This document shows positions 1 to 6,921 of a DNA stretch of 7,659 nucleotides, in pieces. The notes under the pieces are model-generated. The model did no database searches. It saw only the letters and a program-made list of their open reading frames with translations, and was not told the origin of the DNA. The stretch is from NCBI GenBank assembly GCA_002311335.1, contig DBZX01000030.1, positions 20,328-27,986 on the forward strand, written 5' to 3'. Positions within the stretch are counted from its first letter, which is position 1. Each line of letters starts with the position of its first letter. Position numbers and translations under genes: made by a program. The stretch comes from a bacterium UBP10_UBA1149 (GTDB lineage Bacteria; Desulfobacterota; Binatia; UBA1149).

Positions 1-93
1 GGCCTGGCCCTCGCCCGCCGGATCATGAAGAGCGGCGACGCCCGTGACCTCGTCGAAAAGTGGATCGCCCTCACCCGTGGAGCGGGGGAGTGA
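1..93 (+). CDS. trpD: Anthranilate phosphoribosyltransferase, C-terminal end (partial)
   Basis: Only the last 30 codons are present, in frame 1 from the left edge to TGA at 91-93. The peptide begins GLALARRIMKSGDARDLVEK, an alanine-rich helix with a 'sG-A' turn of the kind that closes TrpD proteins. The family transfers phosphoribosyl from PRPP to anthranilate, the step just before TrpF in tryptophan synthesis. The fragment holds no catalytic motif, so the call rests mainly on position: it lies directly upstream of trpC and overlaps its GTG start by the GTGA arrangement. Another protein with a similar helical tail cannot be excluded from this fragment alone, but the trpD-C-F-B-A order makes TrpD by far the likeliest. 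Confidence 0.82.
   Translation, partial: GLALARRIMKSGDARDLVEKWIALTRGAGE
79..82 (+). promoter_or_regulatory. Shine-Dalgarno GGAG that supports the trpC start at 90
   Basis: GGAG lies 7 bases before the GTG at 90 and inside the last codons of trpD. It decides between two GTG starts in the same frame (60 and 90) in favour of 90, where the protein begins MILDDILATK as IGPS proteins usually do. Confidence 0.6.
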
Positions 94-863
94 TCCTGGA
101 TGACATTCTGGCGACCAAGCGAGGCGAAGTTTCTCGCGGGCGCGCCGAGCACTCCTTGTCCGAGTTGCGCGGGCTGCCCCTCTACGGCCAGGAGCGTCGC
201 GGGTTTACTGCAGCTCTGGGGCTCCCCGGGCGCCGCATAATAGCCGAGATCAAGAAAGCGTCGCCGTCGCGTGGAGTCATAAGGCAGGACTTCGAAGCAG
301 CCCTGCACGCGCGACAATACGAGGAAGGTGGAGCGGCCTGCCTGTCGGTGTTGACCGACCGGGAATATTTTTCGGGTAGCCTGGCGTGCCTGGAGGACGC
401 GCGGGCCGCGTGCGCGCTGCCCCTTCTGCGCAAGGATTTTATGATCGATGAGTGGCAGCTCACAGAAGCCCGCGCGCACGGGGCCGACGCGGTGCTGTTG
501 ATCGTGGCCGCGCTGCCCGGGAGCCAGCTCGATGAACTCTACGTCGCCGCCAACGAAGAAGGGCTCGACGTCCTCGTTGAAGTCCACGACGAAACTGAAA
601 TGGAACGGGCCGCAGCCATCGGGGCGGCGCTCATAGGCATAAACAACCGCGACCTGAAGACCTTCAACACCAGCACCGATGTCACGCGCCGCCTCGCGCC
701 GCTGGCGCCGGAGGGCGCGCTGCTGGTTTCCGAGAGCGGGCTGGGCCAGGCGGGCGAGCTCGGCCAGCTGGAGGAGATAGGGGTCACGGCCTTCCTGTTG
801 GGCGAATCGCTGATGTCTGCCGCGGACCCCGGCGCCGCTCTCGCCGGCCTGCTTGTCCCATGA
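90..863 (+). CDS. trpC: Indole-3-glycerol phosphate synthase
   Basis: This 257-residue protein matches the usual length of monofunctional IGPS, a cytosolic TIM-barrel enzyme. It converts carboxyphenylamino-deoxyribulose phosphate to indole-3-glycerol phosphate with loss of CO2 and water. Visible motifs, numbered from GTG 90, are IIAEIKKASPSRG (50-62, catalytic E53 and K55), LTDREYFSGS (88-97), LLRKDFMID (112-120, K115), VEVHDETE (163-170, E164), IGINNRDL (182-189) and VSESGL (213-218). These fall close to the known catalytic residues of the Sulfolobus enzyme. The start at 90 is preferred because the family usually begins MIL-x-x-IL, an SD precedes it, and it gives the coupled GTGA overlap with trpD. 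An in-frame GTG at 60 would add ten residues without family resemblance. The stop overlaps the trpF start (ATGA), so translation is probably coupled on both sides. Half of its 12 isoleucines are ATA. Confidence 0.96.
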   Translation: MILDDILATKRGEVSRGRAEHSLSELRGLPLYGQERRGFTAALGLPGRRIIAEIKKASPSRGVIRQDFEAALHARQYEEGGAACLSVLTDREYFSGSLACLEDARAACALPLLRKDFMIDEWQLTEARAHGADAVLLIVAALPGSQLDELYVAANEEGLDVLVEVHDETEMERAAAIGAALIGINNRDLKTFNTSTDVTRRLAPLAPEGALLVSESGLGQAGELGQLEEIGVTAFLLGESLMSAADPGAALAGLLVP

Positions 864-1465
864 GTACCTGGGTCAAGATCTGTGGCGTGACCCGGCCCGT
901 AGACGCGGTCGACGCGCGGCTGGCGGGCGCTGACGCCATTGGCATTAACTTCTGCGAACGCAGCTCGCGCTTCTGCAGCGACCCCCTGGCGGCCGAAGTG
1001 GTGGCCGCACTACCTCGCGGCTTTCCCGTGTATGGTGTATTTGTTGACGCCGAGCGCGACCGGGTGAGGCAGGTTCTCGCCGAAACAGGAATCAACGGGC
1101 TGCAATTTCATGGTGACGAGACCGATGAAGATGTCTCAGGTTGGGAAGTACCGGTGATCCGCGCGGTAAAAGCAGCAGACAGGGCCTCTGTAGAAGCGGC
1201 CCTGGCGGCGAAACGGGAAGCAGTGCTTCTTCTCGACAGCCCGCTGGGCGGAGGCAGTGGTCAGCAGATTGACAGCGCTTTGCTCGACGGACTGGACCTT
1301 TCGCGCACGGTGCTCGCGGGCGGCCTCGATGCAGCCAACGTGGCGGGTCTCGTGCGAGCGCGGCGGCCCTGGGGGGTGGACTGCGCCGGCGGAGTGGAGA
1401 GCGGGGCCGGGGTGAAGGATAGGAAGCTGATGACGGAGTTTGTAAACAATGCCCGCTCTGCCTGA
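860..1465 (+). CDS. trpF: Phosphoribosylanthranilate isomerase
   Basis: The product has 201 residues, normal for this single-domain TIM barrel. It performs the Amadori rearrangement of phosphoribosylanthranilate to the TrpC substrate. Motifs seen are VKICGVTRP (5-13, with C8 as the expected general base), LQFHGDE (81-87), LLLDSPLGGGSGQ (123-135, with D126 the expected general acid), VLAGGLDAANV (151-161) and GVDCAGGVESGAGVKD (172-187). The last is the phosphate-binding loop, usually D-x-S-S-G-V-E; here both serines are replaced (D174-C-A-G-G-V-E180). The ATG shares ATGA with the trpC stop, and no convincing SD stands in front of it, so initiation probably depends on ribosomes finishing trpC. 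The 3' end overlaps trpB by 17 bases. Both catalytic residues are intact, so I expect an active enzyme. Confidence 0.95.
   Translation: MSTWVKICGVTRPVDAVDARLAGADAIGINFCERSSRFCSDPLAAEVVAALPRGFPVYGVFVDAERDRVRQVLAETGINGLQFHGDETDEDVSGWEVPVIRAVKAADRASVEAALAAKREAVLLLDSPLGGGSGQQIDSALLDGLDLSRTVLAGGLDAANVAGLVRARRPWGVDCAGGVESGAGVKDRKLMTEFVNNARSA
1435..1438 (+). promoter_or_regulatory. Shine-Dalgarno GGAG for trpB, inside trpF
   Basis: GGAG lies 10 bases before the trpB ATG at 1449. An in-frame TAA at 1443-1445 rules out any start further upstream, so this site and ATG fix the trpB N-terminus. Confidence 0.55.
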
Positions 1466-2642
1466 TCGCCACGGCCGCTTTGGCGAGTACGGGGGGCGCT
1501 ACGTCTCCGAGACCCTGGTGCCGGCCCTCGAGGAACTCGAGCAGGCTTACGCCAGCCTGCGCAAGGACCCCGCCTTCAAGGCCGAACTCAAAGGTCTCTA
1601 CCGCGACTACGCCAACCGTGAAACGCCCCTGTATTTTGCCGAGCGGCTGAGCGAGCACCTGGGCGGTGCGCGGGTATATCTCAAGCGCGAAGACCTCTGC
1701 CACACCGGCGCGCACAAGATCAACAACACGCTGGGACAGATACTGCTGGCCCGCAAGATGGGTAAGAAACGAATCATAGCCGAGACCGGCGCCGGCCAGC
1801 ACGGGGTCGCGACGGCAACCGTCGCCGCCTTGATGGACGTAGACGCCGAGATCTACATGGGCTCGGAAGACATCGAGCGGCAGAAACTCAACGTGTTTCG
1901 CATGCAGTTGCTCGGGGCGCGGGTACACCCGGTCGAATCGGGCAGCCGCACCCTCAAGGACGCCATAAACGAGTGCATGCGAGACTGGGTAACCAACATC
2001 GCCGATACTTACTACCTGGTGGGCTCCACGATGGGTCCGCATCCTTACCCGCTGATCGTTCGGGATTTTCAGTCGGTCATCGGCAAGGAGGCGCGACGGC
2101 AGGTACTCAAGGCCGAGGGTAAGCTGCCCGACCTGCTGGTCGCCTGTGTAGGCGGTGGCAGCAACGCTATGGGCCTGTTCTACCCCTTCATCAAGGACGA
2201 GTCGGTGGCGATGACCGGCGTGGAGGCGGCCGGCGGCGGCCTCGATGCGGGTCCGCACGCGGCATCCATAAGCCGGGGCTCTCCCGGCGTGTTGCACGGC
2301 AAGAAGACCTACCTGTTGCAGGACGAGCTGGGACAGGTACGCGAGGCCCACTCCATAGCGCCCGGGCTGGACTATCCCGGGGTCGGCCCCGAACATTCGT
2401 GGCTGCACGACAAGGGGCGGGCCAGTTACGTTGCGGTCACCGACAGCCAGGCACTCGAAGCCCTGCAGCTGTTGAGCAGGCTCGAGGGGATCATACCGGC
2501 GCTTGAGAGCGCCCACGCCGTGGCCCACGCCCTGGAAGTGGTACCGGCCATGCCCCGCGATGCGGTGGTGCTGGTAAACCTGTCGGGCCGTGGAGACAAG
2601 GACATGCCGGCGGTGGCCGAGTATCTCGGGGTCGAGGTCTGA
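1449..2642 (+). CDS. trpB: Tryptophan synthase beta subunit
   Basis: This 397-residue PLP enzyme has the length and motifs of the main TrpB type that pairs with TrpA. It condenses indole with serine to form tryptophan, receiving indole through a tunnel from TrpA. The N-terminus shows GRFGEYGGRYVSETL (9-23). HTGAHKINN (85-93) carries the PLP lysine K90. AETGAGQHG (111-119) has the catalytic glutamate E112. GGGSNAMG (235-242) is the PLP phosphate loop. HSIAPGLDYPGVGPEH (301-316) and EGIIPALES (346-354) are typical of TrpB1, and VNLSGRGDKD (376-385) has S379, expected to contact the PLP ring nitrogen. No key residue is missing. The start is fixed by an upstream in-frame TAA at 1443. TrpA starts 6 bases after the stop and in the same frame, consistent with equal production of the two subunits. 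Confidence 0.98.
   Translation: MPALPDRHGRFGEYGGRYVSETLVPALEELEQAYASLRKDPAFKAELKGLYRDYANRETPLYFAERLSEHLGGARVYLKREDLCHTGAHKINNTLGQILLARKMGKKRIIAETGAGQHGVATATVAALMDVDAEIYMGSEDIERQKLNVFRMQLLGARVHPVESGSRTLKDAINECMRDWVTNIADTYYLVGSTMGPHPYPLIVRDFQSVIGKEARRQVLKAEGKLPDLLVACVGGGSNAMGLFYPFIKDESVAMTGVEAAGGGLDAGPHAASISRGSPGVLHGKKTYLLQDELGQVREAHSIAPGLDYPGVGPEHSWLHDKGRASYVAVTDSQALEALQLLSRLEGIIPALESAHAVAHALEVVPAMPRDAVVLVNLSGRGDKDMPAVAEYLGVEV
2634..2637 (+). promoter_or_regulatory. Weak Shine-Dalgarno GAGG for trpA
   Basis: GAGG lies within the last codons of trpB, 11 bases before the trpA GTG at 2649. Spacing is slightly long, so re-initiation after the trpB stop probably contributes. Confidence 0.35.
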
Positions 2643-2648
2643 AACGTC

Positions 2649-3455
2649 GTGGCGAGAGGTAAAAAGCGGATCAAGCGCTGCCTGGACAAGCTGTCGGCCG
2701 AGGGTCGAACGGCCCTGGTACCGTTTTTTTCGGTTGGCGATCCGGGCATAGATGAGACCCACGACGCTGTGCTCGCCGCGGTTGACGCCGGCGCCGATAT
2801 CATTGAGCTGGGCGTGCCGTTTTCTGATCCCATGGCAGATGGTCCGGTCATACAAGCGTCGAGCCAGCGGGCGCTGGAGGCTGGAACCAGCCTGCACGGG
2901 ATACTCGAAATGGTCGCCTCGCTGCGTGCGAAGACCGACGTGCCCCTGGTATTGTTCGGCTACTACAATCCGTTTTTCCACTACGGTGAAGAAGCTTTCG
3001 CCCGCGATGCAGCCAGCGCCGGTGCCGACGGCGTGCTCTGCGTAGATCTGCCTCCCGAGGAAGCCCGGGGCATGGTGGCCGCCTGTCGCTCCAACGGAGT
3101 GGACAGGATTTTTCTGTTGGCCCCGACCAGCGACGATTCGCGTATAAAAGCAGTGTCGCGTTGCTCGACTGGCTTCGTTTATTTCGTGTCAGTTACCGGG
3201 GTGACCGGCGCACGGTCAAGCCTGCCCACCGATGTTCCGGCCAAGGTGGCGCGCGTGCGCGAGTTGTGCGACCTGCCGGTCGGCGTTGGATTCGGTATTT
3301 CTACCCCGGAGCAGGCCCACGCCGTGGCCGATTACGCCGACCTGGTTATCGTTGGCTCGGCCCTCGTTAAGACCATGCACGAAGCTGGCGCGGCGCGATG
3401 CGCGGCCGAGGCTGGACGATTCGTCTCCGACCTGCGCCGCGGAATAGACGGCTGA
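2649..3455 (+). CDS. trpA: Tryptophan synthase alpha subunit
   Basis: The 268-residue TIM-barrel subunit cleaves indole-3-glycerol phosphate to indole and glyceraldehyde 3-phosphate and passes indole to TrpB. Motifs in order: LVPFFSVGDP (23-32); IIELGVPFSDPMADGPVIQ (51-69), with E53 and D64 matching the two acid residues (E49 and D60 in Salmonella); GYYNPFFHYG (104-113); CVDLPPEEA (131-139); VSVTGVTGAR (180-189, the mobile loop next to the active site); GFGIS (214-218) and VIVGSALVK (233-241), which bind the substrate phosphate. The start is GTG at 2649; the trpB stop nine bases upstream is in the same frame, so no earlier start is possible. FolC follows after 6 bases, again in the same frame. 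In many proteobacteria accD would lie here instead. Confidence 0.97.
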   Translation: MARGKKRIKRCLDKLSAEGRTALVPFFSVGDPGIDETHDAVLAAVDAGADIIELGVPFSDPMADGPVIQASSQRALEAGTSLHGILEMVASLRAKTDVPLVLFGYYNPFFHYGEEAFARDAASAGADGVLCVDLPPEEARGMVAACRSNGVDRIFLLAPTSDDSRIKAVSRCSTGFVYFVSVTGVTGARSSLPTDVPAKVARVRELCDLPVGVGFGISTPEQAHAVADYADLVIVGSALVKTMHEAGAARCAAEAGRFVSDLRRGIDG

Positions 3456-3461
3456 CCGGGC

Positions 3462-4691
3462 GTGGGCGAGTATCAGCAGACAATAGACTGGCTGTGTTCG
3501 CTGGACGCCCTGCGGGGAATGGACTTTCGCCTGGAGCGGCTGCACGCGGCCCTCGGCGCCCTGGGCAATCCCGAACGGGGACTGGCCGCCATCCAGGTGG
3601 CAGGCACCAACGGCAAGGGTTCTACGGCAGCCATGATCCACTCGGTCTACGGCGAGGCCGGCTATCGCTGTGGCCTGTTTACCTCACCCCACCTGCAGAC
3701 TTTCAGGGAGCGCATCAGGGTGGGGGCCGATTTCATAGATGAAGACCGAGTCGTCGACCTGGTCGAACGCGTCAAGTGGGCCGGCAGCCAGGTCGAGGCA
3801 GATCTTACCTTCTTTGAGTTTGGAACACTGATGGCCCTGTTGGAGTTCAGTCTCGCTGATCTCGATATGGCGGTTTTTGAAACCGGCCTGGGAGGCAGGC
3901 TCGACGCGACGAGCGTCGTAGACAGCGTGGCCTCGGTGATAAGCAGCATAGGCCTGGACCACTGCGAGTGGCTGGGCGACAGCGAGGAAGAAATCGCGAG
4001 AGAAAAGGCGGGCATCATACGCGCCGGTGTGCCGGTGGTTACCGGTCGTATGCAACCGGGGGCCCAGGTCGTGATCGGCGGCGTGGCCCGCGAGCTCGGG
4101 TCGCGCTGGCTGCGCTGGGGCAGGGACTTCGGCCCCTCGTCGGAAAGCGGGCTGGAGGGTAAGGCCCAACGCCACAACGCCGGCCTCGCAGCAGCGTTGA
4201 TTCGAGTACTGGCCGATCGCTTTCCCGTCGATGACGAGCAGTTACGGCTGGGGCTGGAGAACGTGCGCTGGCCCGGACGCCTGGAGACCGTGGCCAACGA
4301 GCCGTGGGTAGTACTCGACGTGGCCCACAACCCGCAGTCAGTGAGTCTCCTGGTAGAGGAACTGTGCGAGCTGGACCTGCCGCGACCGCTGGTACTCGTG
4401 CTCGGGGTCATGGCCGACAAGGACTGGGGTGAGATGGCCTGTTTGCTGTTCCCGATCGCAGACCGGGTCGTGCTCGTACCGGTAGACAACCCGCGCGCTC
4501 TTGATCCAGGGCAGCTGGTGAAGCTCGCCGATGGACTGCTTCCGTGGGAACTTGCCGAGACGGCTCGCGCCGGTCTGCGCAGCGCGCGAAGCGCGGCTGG
4601 GCGCGAGGGCAGCGTGCTGGTCACCGGGTCGGTTTTTCTCGTTGGCGAGCTCTACCGAGAGGCGGCGGGAAGGGACGCCTTTGATGTGTAG
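3462..4691 (+). CDS. folC: Folylpolyglutamate synthase / dihydrofolate synthase
   Basis: This 409-residue Mur-ligase-family enzyme uses ATP to add glutamate to dihydropteroate and/or reduced folates in the cytosol. Visible motifs are the P-loop AGTNGKGS (47-54), TSPHL (74-78), ETGLGGRLDAT (140-150), GLDH (164-167), EKAGI (181-185, K182 the likely carbamylated lysine), PGRLE (271-275), DVAHNP (286-291, the E. coli-like form) and DKDW (319-322). The stretch from WGRDFG (219-224) to HNA (238-240) looks about 15 residues shorter than I recall for E. coli FolC, which helps explain the length, slightly under the usual 420 or so. Whether it is bifunctional cannot be settled by motif. The start is GTG 3462 with only a weak upstream GGAA; upstream in frame there is only the trpA stop, and the next ATG (3519) would cut into the conserved N-terminus. 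The last 8 bases overlap lptD. Confidence 0.95.
   Translation: MGEYQQTIDWLCSLDALRGMDFRLERLHAALGALGNPERGLAAIQVAGTNGKGSTAAMIHSVYGEAGYRCGLFTSPHLQTFRERIRVGADFIDEDRVVDLVERVKWAGSQVEADLTFFEFGTLMALLEFSLADLDMAVFETGLGGRLDATSVVDSVASVISSIGLDHCEWLGDSEEEIAREKAGIIRAGVPVVTGRMQPGAQVVIGGVARELGSRWLRWGRDFGPSSESGLEGKAQRHNAGLAAALIRVLADRFPVDDEQLRLGLENVRWPGRLETVANEPWVVLDVAHNPQSVSLLVEELCELDLPRPLVLVLGVMADKDWGEMACLLFPIADRVVLVPVDNPRALDPGQLVKLADGLLPWELAETARAGLRSARSAAGREGSVLVTGSVFLVGELYREAAGRDAFDV
4670..4675 (+). promoter_or_regulatory. Shine-Dalgarno AAGGGA for lptD
   Basis: A purine run GGGAAGGGA (4667-4675) within folC places AAGGGA 8 bases before the lptD ATG at 4684. It is the strongest ribosome-binding site in the window. 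It supports 4684 over the longer open frame that reaches back to 4531. Confidence 0.6.
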
Positions 4692-4785
4692 GGGCGGGGC
4701 CAAAGCGGGGCGTGGTTTGTCGCTGCTGTCCTTCGGTATTTTTGCCCTGCTGGTGTTCGGCTCGATCGGTGGCGCGGGGGCCGCG
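4684..4785 (+). other. Predicted Sec signal peptide of LptD
   Basis: Residues 1-34 show a positively charged start (R3, K7, R10), a leucine/phenylalanine-rich core (about 12-28) and small residues AGAA at 31-34. Cleavage after A33 or A34 is likely. There is no lipobox cysteine at the cleavage site; C2 lies in the n-region and would be removed. Confidence 0.8.
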
Positions 4786-6921
4786 GAGGTCTCGGTCGAG
4801 GCCGACAGCATCTCTTACGAAAATGATGGCGGACTGCTGGCCGCCGAGGGCAGCGTGCGCGCGACCTGGGACGACAAGCTTCTCAAGGCTGGTTCGCTGA
4901 GTTTTGAGCAGGAGACCGGCGTGCTCAGCGCGCGGTCAGGACTCAGCCTGAGCAGCCCCGACATGGAATTTCGTGCATCCAGCGTGAGGCTTCTGCTCGA
5001 CGATGAAACCGGTTCGTTCGAAGACGTCGAGGCCTGGTTGAAGGACAACTCGGCGTGGTTCGGTGGCGACCGGATCGAGAAGACCTCGGATCGCGGCTTC
5101 CGCGTAAAACGAGGCTACTACAGCACCTGCGAACGGCAGGAAGGTGCCTCGCCCGACTGGTCTATATCGGGGTCGGAGATCGACGTTGATCTCGACGGCT
5201 ACGCCAGGGTCAACAACGCATCGTTCCGCGTGCGGGGAGTTCCGGTTCTTTACCTGCCCTACGTGGCCCTGCCGAGCAAGCTCGGCCGCGAATCCGGCCT
5301 GCTGTTCCCCCGCATAGGTACTTCGAATGATCGCGGCTTCCTGTATTCGCAGCCTTTCTTCTGGGCCATCGACAAGCATCGCGACGCGACCTTCAGTGTA
5401 GACATTGAGACGTCGGCCAGGATCGGTGGCACCGGCGAGTACCGCTATCGCCCATCCCGAAAAACTACCGGCGTTCTGAGCGTTGAGTACTTCAACGAGA
5501 GCGTTCGCGGTGACCAGGAATCCGAAATCGTCTCGCCCGAGCTCAGTAACCGGCAGATACCGAATGATCGCGGCAGCATACAGGGCAAGCATCGCCAGGG
5601 CCTGGACTCGGGCTTGTTGCTGTATGCCGACTACATGGCTGTCAGCGACGATCTCTATTTCAGGGAGGTCAGTCCCGGCGGCAGAACCGACCTCACACAG
5701 CAGTTGCGTGACAGCCGCCGTTACGCCGATTCGACGGCCGGTGTCATGGGCTCGACTGGTTATCGGAGCTACGGGCTGAGCAGTTCGCTCTACCGTGATT
5801 TCTACGGTCCGGGCGGTAGTCGCAGGTTCACGGCCCAGCGGCCGATCGGCGCCTGGCTGCGGGAAGACGGAGGCGCGGGCAACGGCTCGTACTCGTTCTC
5901 GGCCACAGCCGACTACTTCAGGCGGCGACAGGGGGCGGACGGCCAGCGACTCGATACCGTCGCCGGGCTCGAAATACCCCTGCTTACGGGCGGTGCGGTC
6001 GAGGTTTCGTCGTGGATGAAGGGGCGGCTTACCGGCTATAGTTTTGACGACCGCAGCACCTGGCGTGACGGCGTAGAGCAGCCCGCGCGCAGGCTCTCGG
6101 CCCAGGCCATTCGCGGGCTGGGCGAAGCTGGAGTCGATGCCAGGGCGGTGCTCGTTCGCGACTACAGCCTGCAGGGCGGATTGATGCGCCACACGCTCGA
6201 ACCGGTGGCGCGACTGGCGTGGACCAGTGGCAGCCACGGCGAGTTGCCACTGTGGGACGACGTCGATCGCATCGAGGGCAAGCGGGTGGCGACCCTGGGC
6301 CTTGAGTCGCGGTTTCTTCGGGCTGCTGGCCCCGGTGACCTGCCGGTGGAACGGGCCATGCTGGCGCTTACTCAAAGCTACAGGCTGGACGAAAAGGTGC
6401 TGGGCAACCATTTTTCGGATCTCGACTTCGCCGTGGCCGTCGATCCCTCTTCGTCCCTGTCCTTCAGTGGTCTGGCGTCGTATAATACCGGTCGTAACGT
6501 TCTCACCGGCGCGGTAGCAGCGGTGGATTACAGCAGCTCACCTCTCGCGGCACTCGGTGGCAGACAGGGCCGTATACTGGCGGCGTATCATTTCGTGAGG
6601 GACGGGCTGGCGGATTCTCTCAGGACGCGTGCTTCACTGGGATTGTCTGAGCGGACGACACTGGCGGTTAAATTGGACTACGATTTTGTCAGTCACAAGT
6701 TCCTGGAAAAGGGCCTGTCGCTGCGCTTCGGCGGGGACTGCGACTGCTGGGCCGTGGACGTCGGCGTGTCGAGTACCATCAACCCGGACGAGCTCGAGTT
6801 CAAACTGCTGATAGAGTTGTCGGGACTCGTCGACCTGGGGTCGTCAGCCACGCAACGTGACCAGGCCCTGCTCGGTTACCTCGCCGGTCGCGAGGATAAA
6901 GGCTGGAGATCTTCCTGGTGA
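4684..6921 (+). CDS. lptD: LPS-assembly outer-membrane protein LptD
   Basis: This 745-residue protein (E. coli about 784) is the beta-barrel that, with LptE, inserts LPS into the outer leaflet. A signal peptide is clear: basic R3, K7 and R10, a hydrophobic stretch of about 12-28, and an AGA-A site near residues 31-34. A periplasmic OstA/LptA-like domain follows (about 35-165). The LptD signature comes next: W159, GVPVLYLPY (185-193), then SGLLFPRIGTSNDRGF, a typical opening of the barrel domain. Later hallmarks are RHTLEPVARLAW (502-513) and LPLWDDVDRIEG (521-532). Mature cysteines are only C149 in the N-domain and C686/C688 (GGDCDCW) near the C-terminus, so one interdomain disulfide is expected rather than the two of E. 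coli. The start at 4684 follows a strong SD and gives an intact signal peptide. It overlaps folC by 8 bases and rmlB by 4. LptE is not in the window. Confidence 0.94.
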   Translation: MCRGGAKAGRGLSLLSFGIFALLVFGSIGGAGAAEVSVEADSISYENDGGLLAAEGSVRATWDDKLLKAGSLSFEQETGVLSARSGLSLSSPDMEFRASSVRLLLDDETGSFEDVEAWLKDNSAWFGGDRIEKTSDRGFRVKRGYYSTCERQEGASPDWSISGSEIDVDLDGYARVNNASFRVRGVPVLYLPYVALPSKLGRESGLLFPRIGTSNDRGFLYSQPFFWAIDKHRDATFSVDIETSARIGGTGEYRYRPSRKTTGVLSVEYFNESVRGDQESEIVSPELSNRQIPNDRGSIQGKHRQGLDSGLLLYADYMAVSDDLYFREVSPGGRTDLTQQLRDSRRYADSTAGVMGSTGYRSYGLSSSLYRDFYGPGGSRRFTAQRPIGAWLREDGGAGNGSYSFSATADYFRRRQGADGQRLDTVAGLEIPLLTGGAVEVSSWMKGRLTGYSFDDRSTWRDGVEQPARRLSAQAIRGLGEAGVDARAVLVRDYSLQGGLMRHTLEPVARLAWTSGSHGELPLWDDVDRIEGKRVATLGLESRFLRAAGPGDLPVERAMLALTQSYRLDEKVLGNHFSDLDFAVAVDPSSSLSFSGLASYNTGRNVLTGAVAAVDYSSSPLAALGGRQGRILAAYHFVRDGLADSLRTRASLGLSERTTLAVKLDYDFVSHKFLEKGLSLRFGGDCDCWAVDVGVSSTINPDELEFKLLIELSGLVDLGSSATQRDQALLGYLAGREDKGWRSSW
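6905..6908 (+). promoter_or_regulatory. Shine-Dalgarno GGAG for the rmlB-type gene
   Basis: GGAG lies in the last codons of lptD, 9 bases before GTG 6918, and supports that start together with the GTGA overlap. Confidence 0.5.

Noticed and set aside
60..89. Earlier GTG start for trpC at 60
   Set aside because: It adds ten residues unlike the family and a longer overlap with trpD. GTG 90 has an SD and the expected MILDDIL start.
1092..2981. Long open frame of 629 codons on the minus strand opposite trpF, trpB and trpA
   Set aside because: It lies antisense to three genes with complete family motifs, and its translation shows no recognisable domain. In GC-rich DNA the antisense frames of real genes stay open easily.
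3662..4624. Minus-strand frame of 320 codons opposite folC
   Set aside because: The product is a low-complexity Ser/Arg/Thr/Pro-rich translation typical of a reversed GC-rich gene.
4531..4683. 51-codon upstream extension of the lptD frame inside folC
   Set aside because: It would bury the signal peptide behind an arginine-rich segment. The ATG at 4684 has a strong SD and gives a standard signal sequence.
5090..5341. Short repeat GATCGCGGCTTCC occurring near 5090 and 5329 within lptD
   Set aside because: It is about 13 bases, occurs in coding sequence for D-R-G-F in both places, and is explained by shared amino acids and codon preference.
4936..6411. Minus-strand open frame of 491 codons opposite lptD
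   Set aside because: It is a shadow of the lptD coding pattern, with no motif, plausible start context or room for a promoter.
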